This document shows, piece by piece, positions 1-9,100 of a stretch of 43,463 nt of DNA. The notes under the pieces were generated by a model. It ran no database searches. It saw only the letters and a list, made by a program, of their open reading frames with translations, and had not been told where the DNA came from. The DNA lies in NCBI GenBank assembly GCA_020431645.1, contig JAGQHW010000006.1:1-43463 (forward strand), written 5' to 3'. The DNA comes from Carnobacterium sp. (lineage in GTDB: Bacteria; Bacillota; Bacilli; Lactobacillales; Carnobacteriaceae). The position numbers and the translations under genes are program-made. Numbering within the stretch: position 1 is the stretch's first letter; the number at the start of each line of letters is the position of its first letter.

Positions 1-247
1 AGGATATCTCAGTTGTTAGATATAACTCTATCGCATCTATCTTAAATTGACTAGAATAATGATTGTTTTTTCTACTTCTTAATAAACCTTCCTCACCAAA
101 CTGTTTATAGTTCGCTACCCATTTTTTGAGTTGCGAACCATTTTTATCTGAAATGCCATGTTTCCGGGATAAAAAAACATATCCTCCTTTTCCGTTTAGA
201 TAGTCATGGACCATACTCAATTTAACCTCAAAACTATATTTTGCCAT
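1..247 (-). CDS. IS3/IS150-family transposase OrfA, N-terminal part
   Basis: Partial gene: 82 codons from ATG at 247, then cut by the window edge. The protein begins MAKYSFEVKLSMVHDYLNG and continues through SRKHGISDKNGSQLKKWV. This is the layout of the Tnp_1/HTH_29 helix-turn-helix of IS3-family OrfA proteins, in which a W closes the recognition helix. In this family OrfA binds the terminal repeats and is joined to the DDE-type OrfB by programmed frameshifting. The GGGGG stretch before the start is the only ribosome-binding-like sequence; it forms part of a terminator-like hairpin. The flanking flavoprotein gene is read in the same direction towards the element. Confidence 0.8.
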   Translation of the reverse strand, partial: MAKYSFEVKLSMVHDYLNGKGGYVFLSRKHGISDKNGSQLKKWVANYKQFGEEGLLRSRKNNHYSSQFKIDAIELYLTTEIS

Positions 248-249
248 AG

Positions 250-293
250 AAAAAACCCCCAAAAATTAGATTTTTTAGGTCTAACTTTTGGGG
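250..293 (-). terminator. Hairpin plus T-run between the IS end and orfA
   Basis: On the minus strand CCCCAAAAGTTAGA (293-280) pairs with TCTAATTTTTGGGG (270-257) around a 9-nt loop, with one G-U pair. It is followed at once by GTTTTTT. That is a good intrinsic terminator for transcripts entering from the flavoprotein gene, and it also hides the GGGG before the orfA start. Confidence 0.65.
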
Positions 294-344
294 ATCGGCT
301 CATTGTCTGAGTCTCTTTTTTAAATGGGATTAAATTTATTTTAA

Positions 345-1622
345 CTAATTGACTACATCTAAAGCCTCTTGTGCAGCATGCATACCCGCTACTCGTCCTG
401 TAATGAAGGCACCAGTGATGTTATAACCACCCGTATAGCCATTGTAGTCTAGTAGCTCGCCAGAAAAATACAAACCTTTTGTAAATTTGCTTTCCATTGT
501 TTTAGGATTGACTTCTTTTGTATTGATTCCACCACCGGTTACAAAAGCCTTTTCAATGGGTAGTGTACCATTTGCAGTAAAATTAAATTCTTTCATAAAA
601 TCAATAAATGCTAGTCGTTCATCATCCGATAATTGTTTTAAAGGACTGTTTTCGTCAAGCGATAAACGATCAAAAGCAAAAAGAAGGTAACGTTCCGGAA
701 CGAGTCCTTTTAAAGCATTTTTGATGCTTTTTTCGCCTTCGTTTTTTACTAAACGCTGCATTTGCTGAGTGAGTTCTCCTTTAGATAATTCAGGTAAAGC
801 ATCAAGTGACATCATTACAAAGTCTGTTTTATCTCTTTGCATCGTTTGATGTACGAACATAGAACAACGCAAAACAGCTGGTCCTGAAATACCGAAGTGA
901 GTAAAGATCATATCCATTTGGTGACTGATCACTTTTTTACCTTTTTTATTGATCACACTTAGTGTTACATCTCGCAAAGAAAGACCTTGCAAGGTTTTAT
1001 CTTGAATAAATAATTCATCTGATAAGACTGGAACTTCTGTTGGATAAAGAGGCTTAATTGTATGGCCGGCTTTTTTAGCCCACTTATAGCCATCTCCAGT
1101 TGAGCCAGTTCTAGGCATAGCTCTTCCACCGGTTGAAAGGATAATTGTTTTAGCTGATAATTCACGATCATCTTCAAGAATTAAGCCAGTTACTTTTTTA
1201 TCTTTAAACAAAATAGTTTTGACTGGCGCATCTGTGTAAATCGTAATGGCTAATCGATCCATAATCGTAATTAATGCTTCTAAAACAGTTCGAGACTTGT
1301 CCGTAGCAGGAAACATGCGACCATGGTCTTCTTCTTTTAAAACAACACCATTTGAACGAAAGAAGTCCATAATATCATAATTATCGTATTGATGAAAAGC
1401 GCTATAAAGAAAGCGACCATTTCCAGGAATATGTGAAACAATTTCTTCTTTATCACGGTTATTCGTTACATTACACCGACCACCGCCAGTAACAAGTAAT
1501 TTACGGCCAAGGGTTTTATTTTTTTCTACGACGGCAACGTTAGCACCTTTTTCAGCTGCTGAAATAGCGGCCATCATACCACTTGTGCCACCGCCAACTA
1601 CGATTACATCGTAATCTGTCAT
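345..1622 (-). CDS. NAD(P)/FAD-dependent oxidoreductase, HI0933/BaiN-like flavoprotein
   Basis: The 425-aa soluble protein has an N-terminal Rossmann FAD-binding motif (DVIVVGGGTSGMMAAISAA, residues about 4-22) with an acidic residue closing the second strand (VVEKN). The early GRKLLVTGGGRCNVTN stretch and the C-terminal GGGINTKEV plus GYTGGYNITGAFITGR block are hallmarks of the HI0933/YhiN/BaiN family. Length matches family members (about 400-430). The physiological substrate is not settled for most of this family, so I give no reaction. ATG at 1622 is preceded by AGAGGAAT at normal distance. It is monocistronic and divergent from the sugar transporter; its transcript probably ends at the hairpin in the neighbouring IS end. 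Confidence 0.85.
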   Translation of the reverse strand: MTDYDVIVVGGGTSGMMAAISAAEKGANVAVVEKNKTLGRKLLVTGGGRCNVTNNRDKEEIVSHIPGNGRFLYSAFHQYDNYDIMDFFRSNGVVLKEEDHGRMFPATDKSRTVLEALITIMDRLAITIYTDAPVKTILFKDKKVTGLILEDDRELSAKTIILSTGGRAMPRTGSTGDGYKWAKKAGHTIKPLYPTEVPVLSDELFIQDKTLQGLSLRDVTLSVINKKGKKVISHQMDMIFTHFGISGPAVLRCSMFVHQTMQRDKTDFVMMSLDALPELSKGELTQQMQRLVKNEGEKSIKNALKGLVPERYLLFAFDRLSLDENSPLKQLSDDERLAFIDFMKEFNFTANGTLPIEKAFVTGGGINTKEVNPKTMESKFTKGLYFSGELLDYNGYTGGYNITGAFITGRVAGMHAAQEALDVVN

Positions 1623-1726
1623 GGTTATTCCTCTTTTCTATTGGACAAATTGATTTGTTTAGCTTAGCATATTTTGGCAATCAATTCCACGAAACAAGGA
1701 AAAAAACGAGTTAAATCATTTATATG

Positions 1727-1756
1727 TTGTAGAATACCTCGTATCCTTGTTATGAT
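1727..1756 (+). promoter_or_regulatory. Candidate promoter of the glcU-like/APC operon
   Basis: TTGTAG (1727-1732) and TATGAT (1751-1756) are spaced 18 bp, about 40 bp upstream of the chosen ATG. Each box deviates from consensus, so this is a moderate call. Confidence 0.45.
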
Positions 1757-1793
1757 AGAGCAGTTGAAAGAAAAAATAGAAAAGAGGAGTATC

Positions 1794-2651
1794 ATGGAGA
1801 TCTTACTTGCTTTAATTCCAGCTTTTGCTTGGGGTAGTATTGGTTTAGTCAGTGGCAAACTTGGTGGAACAGCACAACAGCAAACTCTAGGAATGACAAT
1901 TGGGTCGTTTATTTTTGCGATAGGAGCTTATATTGTCTATCAGCCAGCTTTTGAAATCACGATTATGATTGTTGGCTTGATATCCGGTTTATTTTGGACA
2001 GTTGGTCAAAATAAACAGTTTCAATCTATGAAATTAATGGGTGTATCAAATACATTGCCTGTATCCACTGGTTTACAACTGATGGCAAATACGTTAGCAG
2101 GAGTTTTATTGTTTCGTGAATGGACCAGTAGCCGAGATCTTTTTTTGGGTATTTTAGCATTAGCTTTTTTAATTGTCGGTGTCCGGTTTACAACGGTAAA
2201 TGACAAGAAAGATTCAGGTGACGAAGCTACCTCAGTTAAAAAGGCTTGGATGAAAGCTTTAGGACTATCTACTTTAGGGTATGCTTTTTATACGATTACA
2301 ATCAATGCTTCGGGTGTAGATGCATTAGCCGTTATTTTACCACAGTCAATTGGTATGATGATTGGCGCCTTCTTCTTTTCTAGAAAAGAACAAGTTTGGA
2401 ATCATTATACTGCACGAAATATTCTTACTGGTCTGATATGGGGAGTAGGAAATATTTTTATGTTAGTTTCAATGAAAGCTATTGGATTAGCAGTTAGCTT
2501 TTCTCTATCACAAATGGGGATTATCATTTCTACACTAGGTGGAATCTGGTTTCTTGGAGAAACCAAATCCAAACGTGAATTTAGATACATTATTATAGGT
2601 TGTGTATTCGTTATTATCGGAGGTATTGTTTTAGGCTATTTGAAATCATAA
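1794..2651 (+). CDS. GRP-family sugar transporter (GlcU/RhaT-like)
   Basis: An integral membrane protein of 285 aa, the usual size for GlcU (about 285-290), with roughly ten hydrophobic segments. It starts MEILLALIPAFAWGSIGLV and has the GGTAQQQTLGMTIG block typical of the glucose/ribose porter family of the drug/metabolite transporter superfamily. Homologues take up glucose or ribose with protons; the substrate here is inferred from family only. The frame is open 40 codons further upstream, but ATG 1794 is chosen because AGAGGAG (1783-1789) lies just before it and the longer form would add a hydrophilic tail unlike the family. An APC permease starts 20 bp downstream, probably in the same operon. 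Confidence 0.85.
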   Translation: MEILLALIPAFAWGSIGLVSGKLGGTAQQQTLGMTIGSFIFAIGAYIVYQPAFEITIMIVGLISGLFWTVGQNKQFQSMKLMGVSNTLPVSTGLQLMANTLAGVLLFREWTSSRDLFLGILALAFLIVGVRFTTVNDKKDSGDEATSVKKAWMKALGLSTLGYAFYTITINASGVDALAVILPQSIGMMIGAFFFSRKEQVWNHYTARNILTGLIWGVGNIFMLVSMKAIGLAVSFSLSQMGIIISTLGGIWFLGETKSKREFRYIIIGCVFVIIGGIVLGYLKS

Positions 2652-2671
2652 GAGACAAGGTAGGTTGAAGA

Positions 2672-4057
2672 ATGAATCTTTTTCGTAAAAAACCATTAAA
2701 TACAGCATCACTTGTAAAATCATTATTAAGAAAAGAATTAAAAACAGTTGATTTAATTCTATTAGGTCTAGGCGCAATTGTTGGGACGGGAATTTTTGTT
2801 ATCACGGGTACTGCAGCAGCAAATACAGCAGGGCCAGCATTAATTATTTCATTTGTCATTGCCGCATTTTCATGTATTTTATCTGCTTTATGCTATGCAG
2901 AATTTGCTTCTAGAGTTCCTATTGGCGGAGGCGCATATGGATATATTTACACTATTTTCGGTGAACTATTTGGCTGGTTAGTGGGTTGGTTATTGATTTG
3001 TGAGTATTTGTTAGCTAATGCCTCTGTTGCATCTGGTTGGTCTGGTTACATCCATGGTTTTCTAGAGGGAATAGGAGTTTACTTTCCACGAGCACTAAAG
3101 GCTTCTTATAATCAAGCAAATGGAACGTACATTGATGTGATTGCAATTGTTATTACATTACTAGTGGCTTATTTGGTTACACAAGGAGCTAAAAAAGCTT
3201 TGCGCTTAAATAATATTATGGTTATTATAAAATTCAGTTTAATTGCGTTATTTATTTTAATCGGGATGTTTTATGTGAAGCCAGCTAATTGGACGCCTTT
3301 TATGCCCTTTGGTTTAAAAGGTGTAACTTCTGGAGCAGCGATTGTTTTCTTTGCTTTCTTAGGTTTTGATGCCGTTAGTACTGCAGCTGAAGAAGTTAAG
3401 AATCCTCAAAGGGATATACCAAGAGGAATTATCGGATCTCTTGGCATTGCGACCGTTCTATATATAGGCGTAACATTAGTATTAACGGGATTAGTTCCCT
3501 ATACGCAATTAAACGTAAAAGATCCCGTAGCCTTTGCTATGCGATTCATTGGACACAATTTTATTGCTGGAATGATTTCTGTAGGAGCGATACTAACGTT
3601 ATTAACTGTTCTAATTTCAATGACTTATGGCTTAACTCGTCTCATTTATGTGATTAGTCGAGATGGGTTATTGCCCATTGGATTGAGTCATGTCAATGAG
3701 AAAACCAAAACACCTTACAACGCTACACTGATAGTAGGTCTCTTGTCTGCTACATTAGCAGGCATCGTTCCTTTAGACCAATTAGCAGCAGTGACCAATA
3801 TCGTTACATTAATGGTATTTGTTATCATTGCAGCCGGTATTTTAAAATTAAGAAAAGAATATGGACAACCAAAATCAGGAGAATTTAAAGTTCCTTGGGT
3901 TCCCTTCTTTCCGATTCTATCTATTGTAGTCTGTGTATACTTGATGTTCCAATTATCCCTATCTGTTTGGATGATGTTTATTATTTGGGTTGCATTAGGT
4001 TTAGCTATTTATTTCTTATATGGAAATAAACATAGCCAACTAAATAAACAAGCATAA
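2672..4057 (+). CDS. APC-superfamily amino acid permease (CAT/YfnA-like)
   Basis: A 461-aa protein with about twelve membrane segments. The first helix carries GLGAIVGTGIFVITGTAA, the unwound-helix substrate-binding signature of APC permeases, followed by CYAEFASRVPIGGGAYGY, typical of the cationic amino acid transporter (CAT) branch. The AFLGFDAVSTAAEEVKNPQR block in the middle is also conserved in that branch. It is expected to import an amino acid with protons; which one cannot be told from sequence. It sits 20 bp after the sugar transporter and ends ahead of a strong terminator, so the two are probably co-transcribed, an unusual substrate pairing. Confidence 0.87.
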   Translation: MNLFRKKPLNTASLVKSLLRKELKTVDLILLGLGAIVGTGIFVITGTAAANTAGPALIISFVIAAFSCILSALCYAEFASRVPIGGGAYGYIYTIFGELFGWLVGWLLICEYLLANASVASGWSGYIHGFLEGIGVYFPRALKASYNQANGTYIDVIAIVITLLVAYLVTQGAKKALRLNNIMVIIKFSLIALFILIGMFYVKPANWTPFMPFGLKGVTSGAAIVFFAFLGFDAVSTAAEEVKNPQRDIPRGIIGSLGIATVLYIGVTLVLTGLVPYTQLNVKDPVAFAMRFIGHNFIAGMISVGAILTLLTVLISMTYGLTRLIYVISRDGLLPIGLSHVNEKTKTPYNATLIVGLLSATLAGIVPLDQLAAVTNIVTLMVFVIIAAGILKLRKEYGQPKSGEFKVPWVPFFPILSIVVCVYLMFQLSLSVWMMFIIWVALGLAIYFLYGNKHSQLNKQA

Positions 4058-4078
4058 AAAAGTAGGACCAATTGAAGA

Positions 4079-4136
4079 TGAAAAAAGAACGCTTCATATA
4101 GGATGCTTTTTATCCAGATGACGGGTTCTTTTTTCA
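4079..4136 (+). terminator. Intrinsic terminator after the APC permease
   Basis: Perfect 12-bp outer stem TGAAAAAAGAAC / GTTCTTTTTTCA (4079-4090 with 4125-4136), with an inner GGAT/ATCC helper hairpin. The U-run is within the descending arm. Confidence 0.75.
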
Positions 4137-4165
4137 ATGAACACAATAAAATTAGGTCTTATTCT

Positions 4166-4193
4166 TTGAAACAAATAAAACCTACTCTATAAT
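4166..4193 (+). promoter_or_regulatory. Promoter of the PepSY lipoprotein gene
   Basis: TTGAAA (4166-4171), 16-bp spacer, perfect TATAAT (4188-4193). It lies 36 bp before the start codon and just after a terminator, so the gene is an independent unit. Confidence 0.75.
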
Positions 4194-4229
4194 GAAGATA
4201 GACAAACAAAAGGACTGGAGGAAAAAATA

Positions 4230-4802
4230 ATGAATAAAAAAATGTTACTTTTAGCAGCAACAGTAACGACTTCTTTTATATTAATAGCGTGCGATAATGA
4301 TTCTCAAGATGATGAGATGATGACTTCGATGCAATCAAGTAATCAAATGGGTGCTTCAACAAAAGGAATAGAAAACAAAACATTTGATATAAGTATGGAA
4401 CAGGCAGTAAAAATCTTTAAAGAAACGTATCCAGACGCTCAAATAGTTTCTATCAATTTGGATAAGAATTTCACTAATTACGTCTATGAAATTGAAGGAT
4501 TTAATGAATCGCAAGAAATAGAGTTATCTATTGATACCATGTCTGGAGAAATTTCTAAGCAAAAAACAGAAAATAAAGATGACTTAATTGATGATGATAG
4601 TTTAGATTTAGAAGGCATTATCACACCCGAAGAAGCAATGAAAATTGCGCTTGAACAAGTTGGAAAAGGCTACGCTAAAGACTGGGGACTAGATAGTGAG
4701 AATGGGAAAATTTATTATGAAGTAGATATAGAAGGTGGCGGTCAAAGTAACGATGATGCCTTGATTGATGCTAAAACGGGTGAGTTTATCGGCTTAGACT
4801 AA
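4230..4802 (+). CDS. PepSY-domain lipoprotein
   Basis: A 190-aa exported lipoprotein. The signal peptide ends at the lipobox LIAC (Cys21), so it should be anchored on the outer face of the membrane. A short linker (about 22-50) leads to two PepSY-like modules, about 52-105 (SMEQAVKIFKETYPDAQ) and about 122-190 (TPEEAMKIALEQVGKG ... DAKTGEFIGLD). PepSY modules are thought to inhibit proteases or tune cell-surface enzymes; the partner here is unknown. The mature protein is strongly acidic. GGAGG precedes ATG 4230, and the gene has its own promoter and terminator. Confidence 0.85.
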   Translation: MNKKMLLLAATVTTSFILIACDNDSQDDEMMTSMQSSNQMGASTKGIENKTFDISMEQAVKIFKETYPDAQIVSINLDKNFTNYVYEIEGFNESQEIELSIDTMSGEISKQKTENKDDLIDDDSLDLEGIITPEEAMKIALEQVGKGYAKDWGLDSENGKIYYEVDIEGGGQSNDDALIDAKTGEFIGLD

Positions 4803-4821
4803 AAATAATCAGAACAAATAG

Positions 4822-4856
4822 AGCGACTAATATCCTTGTATATTGGTTGCTTTATT
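4822..4856 (+). terminator. Intrinsic terminator after the PepSY gene
   Basis: AGCGACTAATAT (4822-4833) pairs with ATATTGGTTGCT (4840-4851) over 12 bp with two G-U pairs and a 6-nt loop, followed by TTATTT. Confidence 0.7.
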
Positions 4857-5021
4857 TGTAATAGTGAAAAATGATTTTTTGTTAAATGCTAATTTTTAAA
4901 AGAAATTCTTTTTCTTTAATTGATAAATACCTTTTATTACAATAGGAGCAGTAAGTTCACTTTAACAAATAAGAGCTAAATTCTCATAAATGACTGGCTC
5001 TCTTAAATAGCCTTAAATAAT

Positions 5022-5064
5022 TCTGGCAACTCATTTTAAACATGTTTTGAAATGAGTTACCAGA
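5022..5064 (-). repeat. Inverted repeat, possible weak terminator of the 25-aa ORF
   Basis: 15-nt arms with one mismatch around a 13-nt loop. Read on the minus strand it lies 25 nt past the stop of the small ORF, pairs fully if a G-U is allowed, and is followed by ATTATTT, a poor U-run. Confidence 0.4.
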
Positions 5065-5088
5065 TAGATAATAATGAAGGTTAGGGCA

Positions 5089-5166
5089 TTAATAAGTCCA
5101 GTATAACGAACGATAAATATTAAATTTTACATAAACTTCTTCTACTAGTTCATCTTTTACTTTCAT
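5089..5166 (-). CDS. Possible 25-aa peptide with strong ribosome binding site
   Basis: ATG at 5166 is preceded by AAGGAGG at ideal spacing. The frame encodes 25 residues beginning MKVKDELVEEVYVKF and ending in the aromatic stretch YRSLYWTY, then TAA. I do not recognise it. It has a charged amphipathic N-terminal half and no signal peptide or membrane helix. A hairpin lies just past its stop, but no convincing promoter is visible. It could be a real small protein, a leader peptide, or the surviving 5' end of a lost gene (for example a regulator of the adjacent exporter). Confidence 0.35.
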   Translation of the reverse strand: MKVKDELVEEVYVKFNIYRSLYWTY

Positions 5167-5415
5167 AAGGTTCCTCCTTTTTGGTATACTATTTTCCTTA
5201 ACAAGCTTAGATTGTAGACGTAAATACATGACATAGTTATGCTAGCCATAACAAATACAGTCTATCTTGATGTAATTCAAATCACTTTATGTTTGTATAA
5301 GTTTTTAAAAAATAGTGTAAGTTATCTAATAGCTAGTGGAGTATAAAAGCTTATGTGTACTCTTTAATGGAATCCAGCTATTAAAAAGTCACAATAGTCA
5401 TTTTTTTAACAAGTC

Positions 5416-5439
5416 TATGATACAATTATTACTATCATA
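5416..5439 (+). promoter_or_regulatory. Operator-like inverted repeat in front of the ABC exporter
   Basis: Perfect 7-bp repeat TATGATA-N10-TATCATA. It overlaps a TACAAT sequence (5421-5426) that could be the -10 box. Size and position fit a dimeric TetR/MarR-type repressor, but no such gene lies beside it. Confidence 0.5.
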
Positions 5440-5470
5440 AAAAATGAATAATAGAAATGTAGGGATAAAA

Positions 5471-6172
5471 ATGGCTTTTGTAGAAATAATTGATGAATAC
5501 AAGCGATACAAAATGGGGGATACAGTCATTGCTGCTAATGATGGGATTTCTTTTGATATCAAACAAGGTGAGTTCGCTGTCATTGTTGGTCCTAGTGGAG
5601 CTGGTAAATCAACGGTACTAAATATTTTAGGTGGAATGGATCAAGCTGACGAAGGAAAAGTTAAAGTCGATGGTGTAGATATTGCTCAATTTAATAAAAA
5701 ACAACTCACGAAATACAGGAGAGATGACGTGGGATTTGTTTTTCAATTCTATAATTTAGTTCCTAATTTAACGGCGAAAGAAAATGTTGAATTAGCTGCA
5801 GAAATATCAAAAGATGCATTAGATGCTGAGGAAGTCTTGCGTCAAGTTGGATTAGGTGAACGGTTAGATAATTTCCCAGCACAATTATCTGGAGGCGAAC
5901 AACAGCGGGTAGCGATTGCTCGTGCATTAGCCAAGCAACCTAAATTGCTGCTTTGTGATGAACCAACAGGGGCATTAGATTACGAAACGGGTAAACAAAT
6001 TCTAAAATTACTACAAGATACTTGTATTAATACAGGAACAACGGTTATCGTCATTACACATAACCAAGCGATAGCACCAATGGCCGATCGTATCATTGAA
6101 ATTAATAATGCTAAAGTACGTAAAATCACATTGAACCCTAATCCTACAGCCGTAGCAGATATTGAATGGTAA
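5471..6172 (+). CDS. ABC transporter ATP-binding protein (MacB/LolD type)
   Basis: The 233-aa nucleotide-binding subunit energises the permease encoded 15 bp downstream. Visible motifs: Walker [10 protein letters not shown] at about residues 40-48, Q-loop in VFQFYNL, signature [15 protein letters not shown], Walker B LLLCDEP followed by TGALD, and H-loop VITHN. This is the arrangement of the MacB/LolD exporter class. An earlier in-frame ATG (5444) lacks a ribosome binding site and would lie almost at the transcription start, so ATG 5471, after TAGGGAT, is preferred. The start region of the operon overlaps an operator-like repeat. Confidence 0.88.
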   Translation: MAFVEIIDEYKRYKMGDTVIAANDGISFDIKQGEFAVIVGPSGAGKSTVLNILGGMDQADEGKVKVDGVDIAQFNKKQLTKYRRDDVGFVFQFYNLVPNLTAKENVELAAEISKDALDAEEVLRQVGLGERLDNFPAQLSGGEQQRVAIARALAKQPKLLLCDEPTGALDYETGKQILKLLQDTCINTGTTVIVITHNQAIAPMADRIIEINNAKVRKITLNPNPTAVADIEW

Positions 6173-6187
6173 GGGGGGAGAGATAAA

Positions 6188-9100
6188 ATGAAAAAGAAAG
6201 CATTATGGAAAGATATTTTTAAAGAAATATGGAAATCAAAAGGCCGTTTTCTATCCATATTTGCGATCATCACTCTAGGTGTTGCCTTTTTTGCTGGAAT
6301 TAAAGCTACTGGTCCTGACATGATTGATACAGCAGATCAGTATTATCGCGAGAAAAATTTAATGGATCTTAAAGTAGTGTCAACCTATGGTCTAGAAGAA
6401 TATGATATTAATCAACTTCAGTCAGTAGAAAATGCGACTGTCCGTGGGGCATACAGCCAAGATGTCATCTTAGAAGATAGCGCATTAGTTACCAAAGTTT
6501 TTAGTTACCCTAAAAATGCAGCTGAAAAATCAAATCAATACGCCATTATATCAGGGAGATTACCTGAAAAATCTGGTGAAATTGCATTGGATGCAACGGA
6601 AATCTATACTTCGCAGTATTCTCTAGGAGATCAAATCGATTTAACGACAGATGATGACGAAAATCCATTATCTGATAAACTAAGCATGACGAGTTACAAA
6701 ATAGTCGGTTTTGTAAACAGTCCTCAATATATTGAAAACTTTACTCGAGGAAATAGCACGGTAGGAAAAGGAACATTAGATGGATTTGCAGTTATCCCAG
6801 ATGAAGATTTTGATATGGATGTTTATACAGAAGCATACTTAACTTTTTCAGATACAAAATCATTGCTAGCTTATTCAGAAAAATATGAAGAAAAAGTTGA
6901 TAAATATAAATCTGACATTGAAAGCATGACAAAATCTTTGCCACAAAATAGGCTAGCAAGTATCCAAAAAGAAGCACAAGTTGAAATTGATAAAGGGCAA
7001 AAAGAGATTGATGAAGCAAAAGAAAAGTTAGCAGATGGGCAAAAAAAATTAAATGAAGCTAAAATAGAACTGGAAAAAGGTTCAAAAGATTATCAAGAAG
7101 GTCTGGCAACGTTTGAAAAAGAAATCAGTAATGCACAAACTGAACTAGATAAGAACAGCAAAAAAATTAGTGATGGAAAAAAAGAATTAACAACACAAAA
7201 AGCAAATTTACAAGCAGGTCAAGCCGAACTAGATAAAGGTAAGCAAGCTTTTGAGCAAGAAAAAAAAGCAGCCGAGGCAGAATTAGCAGCTGGTGAACAA
7301 GAAATAACGGCTAATCAGCAAAAACTGACTGATGGCTTTAAAAAAATAAATGAATCTAAAGCAGAAATTAATCAAGGTAAACAAGCAATTGAAGCTGGTC
7401 AAGCAACCATTAACGATAAGTTAAATCAACTAACACAAAGCGAGCAAGAGCTCATAACCAACGAACAGCAACTTGAGCAAAGCCAAAAGAACGTAGACAG
7501 AGTTAATTCAATTAAAGCGATTATCCAAAAACCAGTTGCTTCAATTACAGAGGATGAAAAAGCAAAAGGACTCTCAATAGCTCAACAAGTAGACGCCAAT
7601 TTTGGAACTAACTTAGTGCAACAACTGAACGGTTTCTTTGCAAATGAAGTTTCAGTTGATTCCATACAAACGTCTTTATCAACTATTACAAGTTCGCTGC
7701 CTACGCAACAAGAGATAACTCAAGGCCAAGCAGCAATTCAAGCAAGTAAAAAGGATTTGGCTACAGGAAAAGAAACAATTAAACAAAGTCAGGCCGAATT
7801 AACTAAACAACGTGAGTCTCTCCAAGCTGGTGAAGCTGAGTTAGCTAGCAAGCAAGCGGAATTAGAAGCTGCTCAAGTTCAATTAAATGAAGCGAGAGCA
7901 TCTTTTGAACAACAAAAAGCAAGTGCTAGAGAACAATTAACTGCTGCAGAAAATGATATTGCTAAAAGTCAGCAGAAAATTAATGAGGGCAATCAAGCGG
8001 TTCAAGAAGCAGAAACTGAATTAATTGAAGGTGAAAACCAACTAGTTCAAGGGAGAGAAACATTAAAAATTGAACAGGCTAAAGGGAAAGCTGAATTAGC
8101 CAAAGCAAAAGTATCATTGGATGAAGGGCAAGCTGAGTATGATAAGGCCGCAAAAGAGTTTGAAAAGAAAAACAAAGAAGCCTTAGAAGAAATTTCAGAC
8201 GGTGAAGCAGATTTATTGTCAGCAAGACAAGAGTTAGCAGATCTTGCAACACCAGAATACTTTGTTTTTGATCGTAGTGCTAATCCAGGCTACAAAGAGT
8301 ATAGCGATAACGCAGAACGAATATCTGCCATTGCTCAAGTATTTCCAGTTTTCTTCTTCTTGATAGCTGCATTAGTTTCCTTGACAACCATGACAAGAAT
8401 GGTAGATGAGCAACGTTTACAGATTGGGACACTAAAAGCCCTAGGATATACTAATAGAGATATCGCTAAAAAGTTCCTTGTTTATGCGTCACTTGCAAGT
8501 GTATTAGGAACAATAATTGGTTTAGTGATTGGGTATCAAGTTTTCCCTGGAGTAATTTTTAATGCATACGGTTCATTGTACAATATGCCAGATATTCGAA
8601 TTACCTACTATATCAGTTATGGTGTTATTTCGTTTGTCATAGCCATTTTGAGTACAGTTGCCGCAGCATATGCAGCTACAAGAGTGGCCTTGCAAAGTAA
8701 CGCCGCAACATTGATGCGTCCCAAAGCGCCAAAAATAGGAAAACGTATTTTCTTAGAGCGTCTTTCATTTGTTTGGAATCGAATGGGCTTCATTCAAAAA
8801 GTAACCGCTCGTAACTTATTCCGCTACAAACAACGGATGTTAATGACTGTTTTAGGCGTTGCTGGTTGTACAGCGTTAATTTTAACTGGATTTGGTTTAT
8901 CTGATTCTATTGCCGATATTTCAAGCTTACAATATGGAAAGTTGATGAAGTATGATGCCATTGTTGCTTTTAATAAAGAGGCAATCGAAGAAGAAAAAGA
9001 ACAATACCAAGACTTTATTAGCTCTCAATCAAGTATCACGAATAACATGAATGTCTTACAAGAAAGTTACACTGTTTCAAAAGAAGACGTAAATACACAA

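Larger units (their letters stand above)
1..302 (-). mobile_element. End of an IS3/IS150-type insertion sequence (runs off the left edge)
   Basis: The element reads leftwards. Its outer end appears to be at about 302: read on the minus strand it opens with TGAGCCGATCCCCAAAAG, a TG-starting terminal repeat of the style seen in the IS150 group of the IS3 family. The first open frame inside encodes an OrfA-like helix-turn-helix protein. The second end, OrfB and any target duplication lie outside the window, so neither completeness nor exact ends can be confirmed. Confidence 0.7.
4857..5443. other. Long intergenic region with inverted repeats
   Basis: Apart from the 25-aa ORF on the minus strand, no convincing gene is seen. 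An inverted repeat TCTGGCAACTCATTT / AAATGAGTTACCAGA with one mismatch lies at 5022-5064. A shorter one, GTTATG-CTAGC-CATAAC, lies at 5236-5252 and is flanked by TAGAC/GTCTA. The right end holds the operator-like repeat of the ABC operon. The AT-rich, frame-poor character suggests either decayed coding sequence or regulatory DNA. Confidence 0.5.

Noticed and set aside
965-1177. Small minus-strand frame inside the flavoprotein gene
   Set aside because: Shadow of the real gene in another frame.
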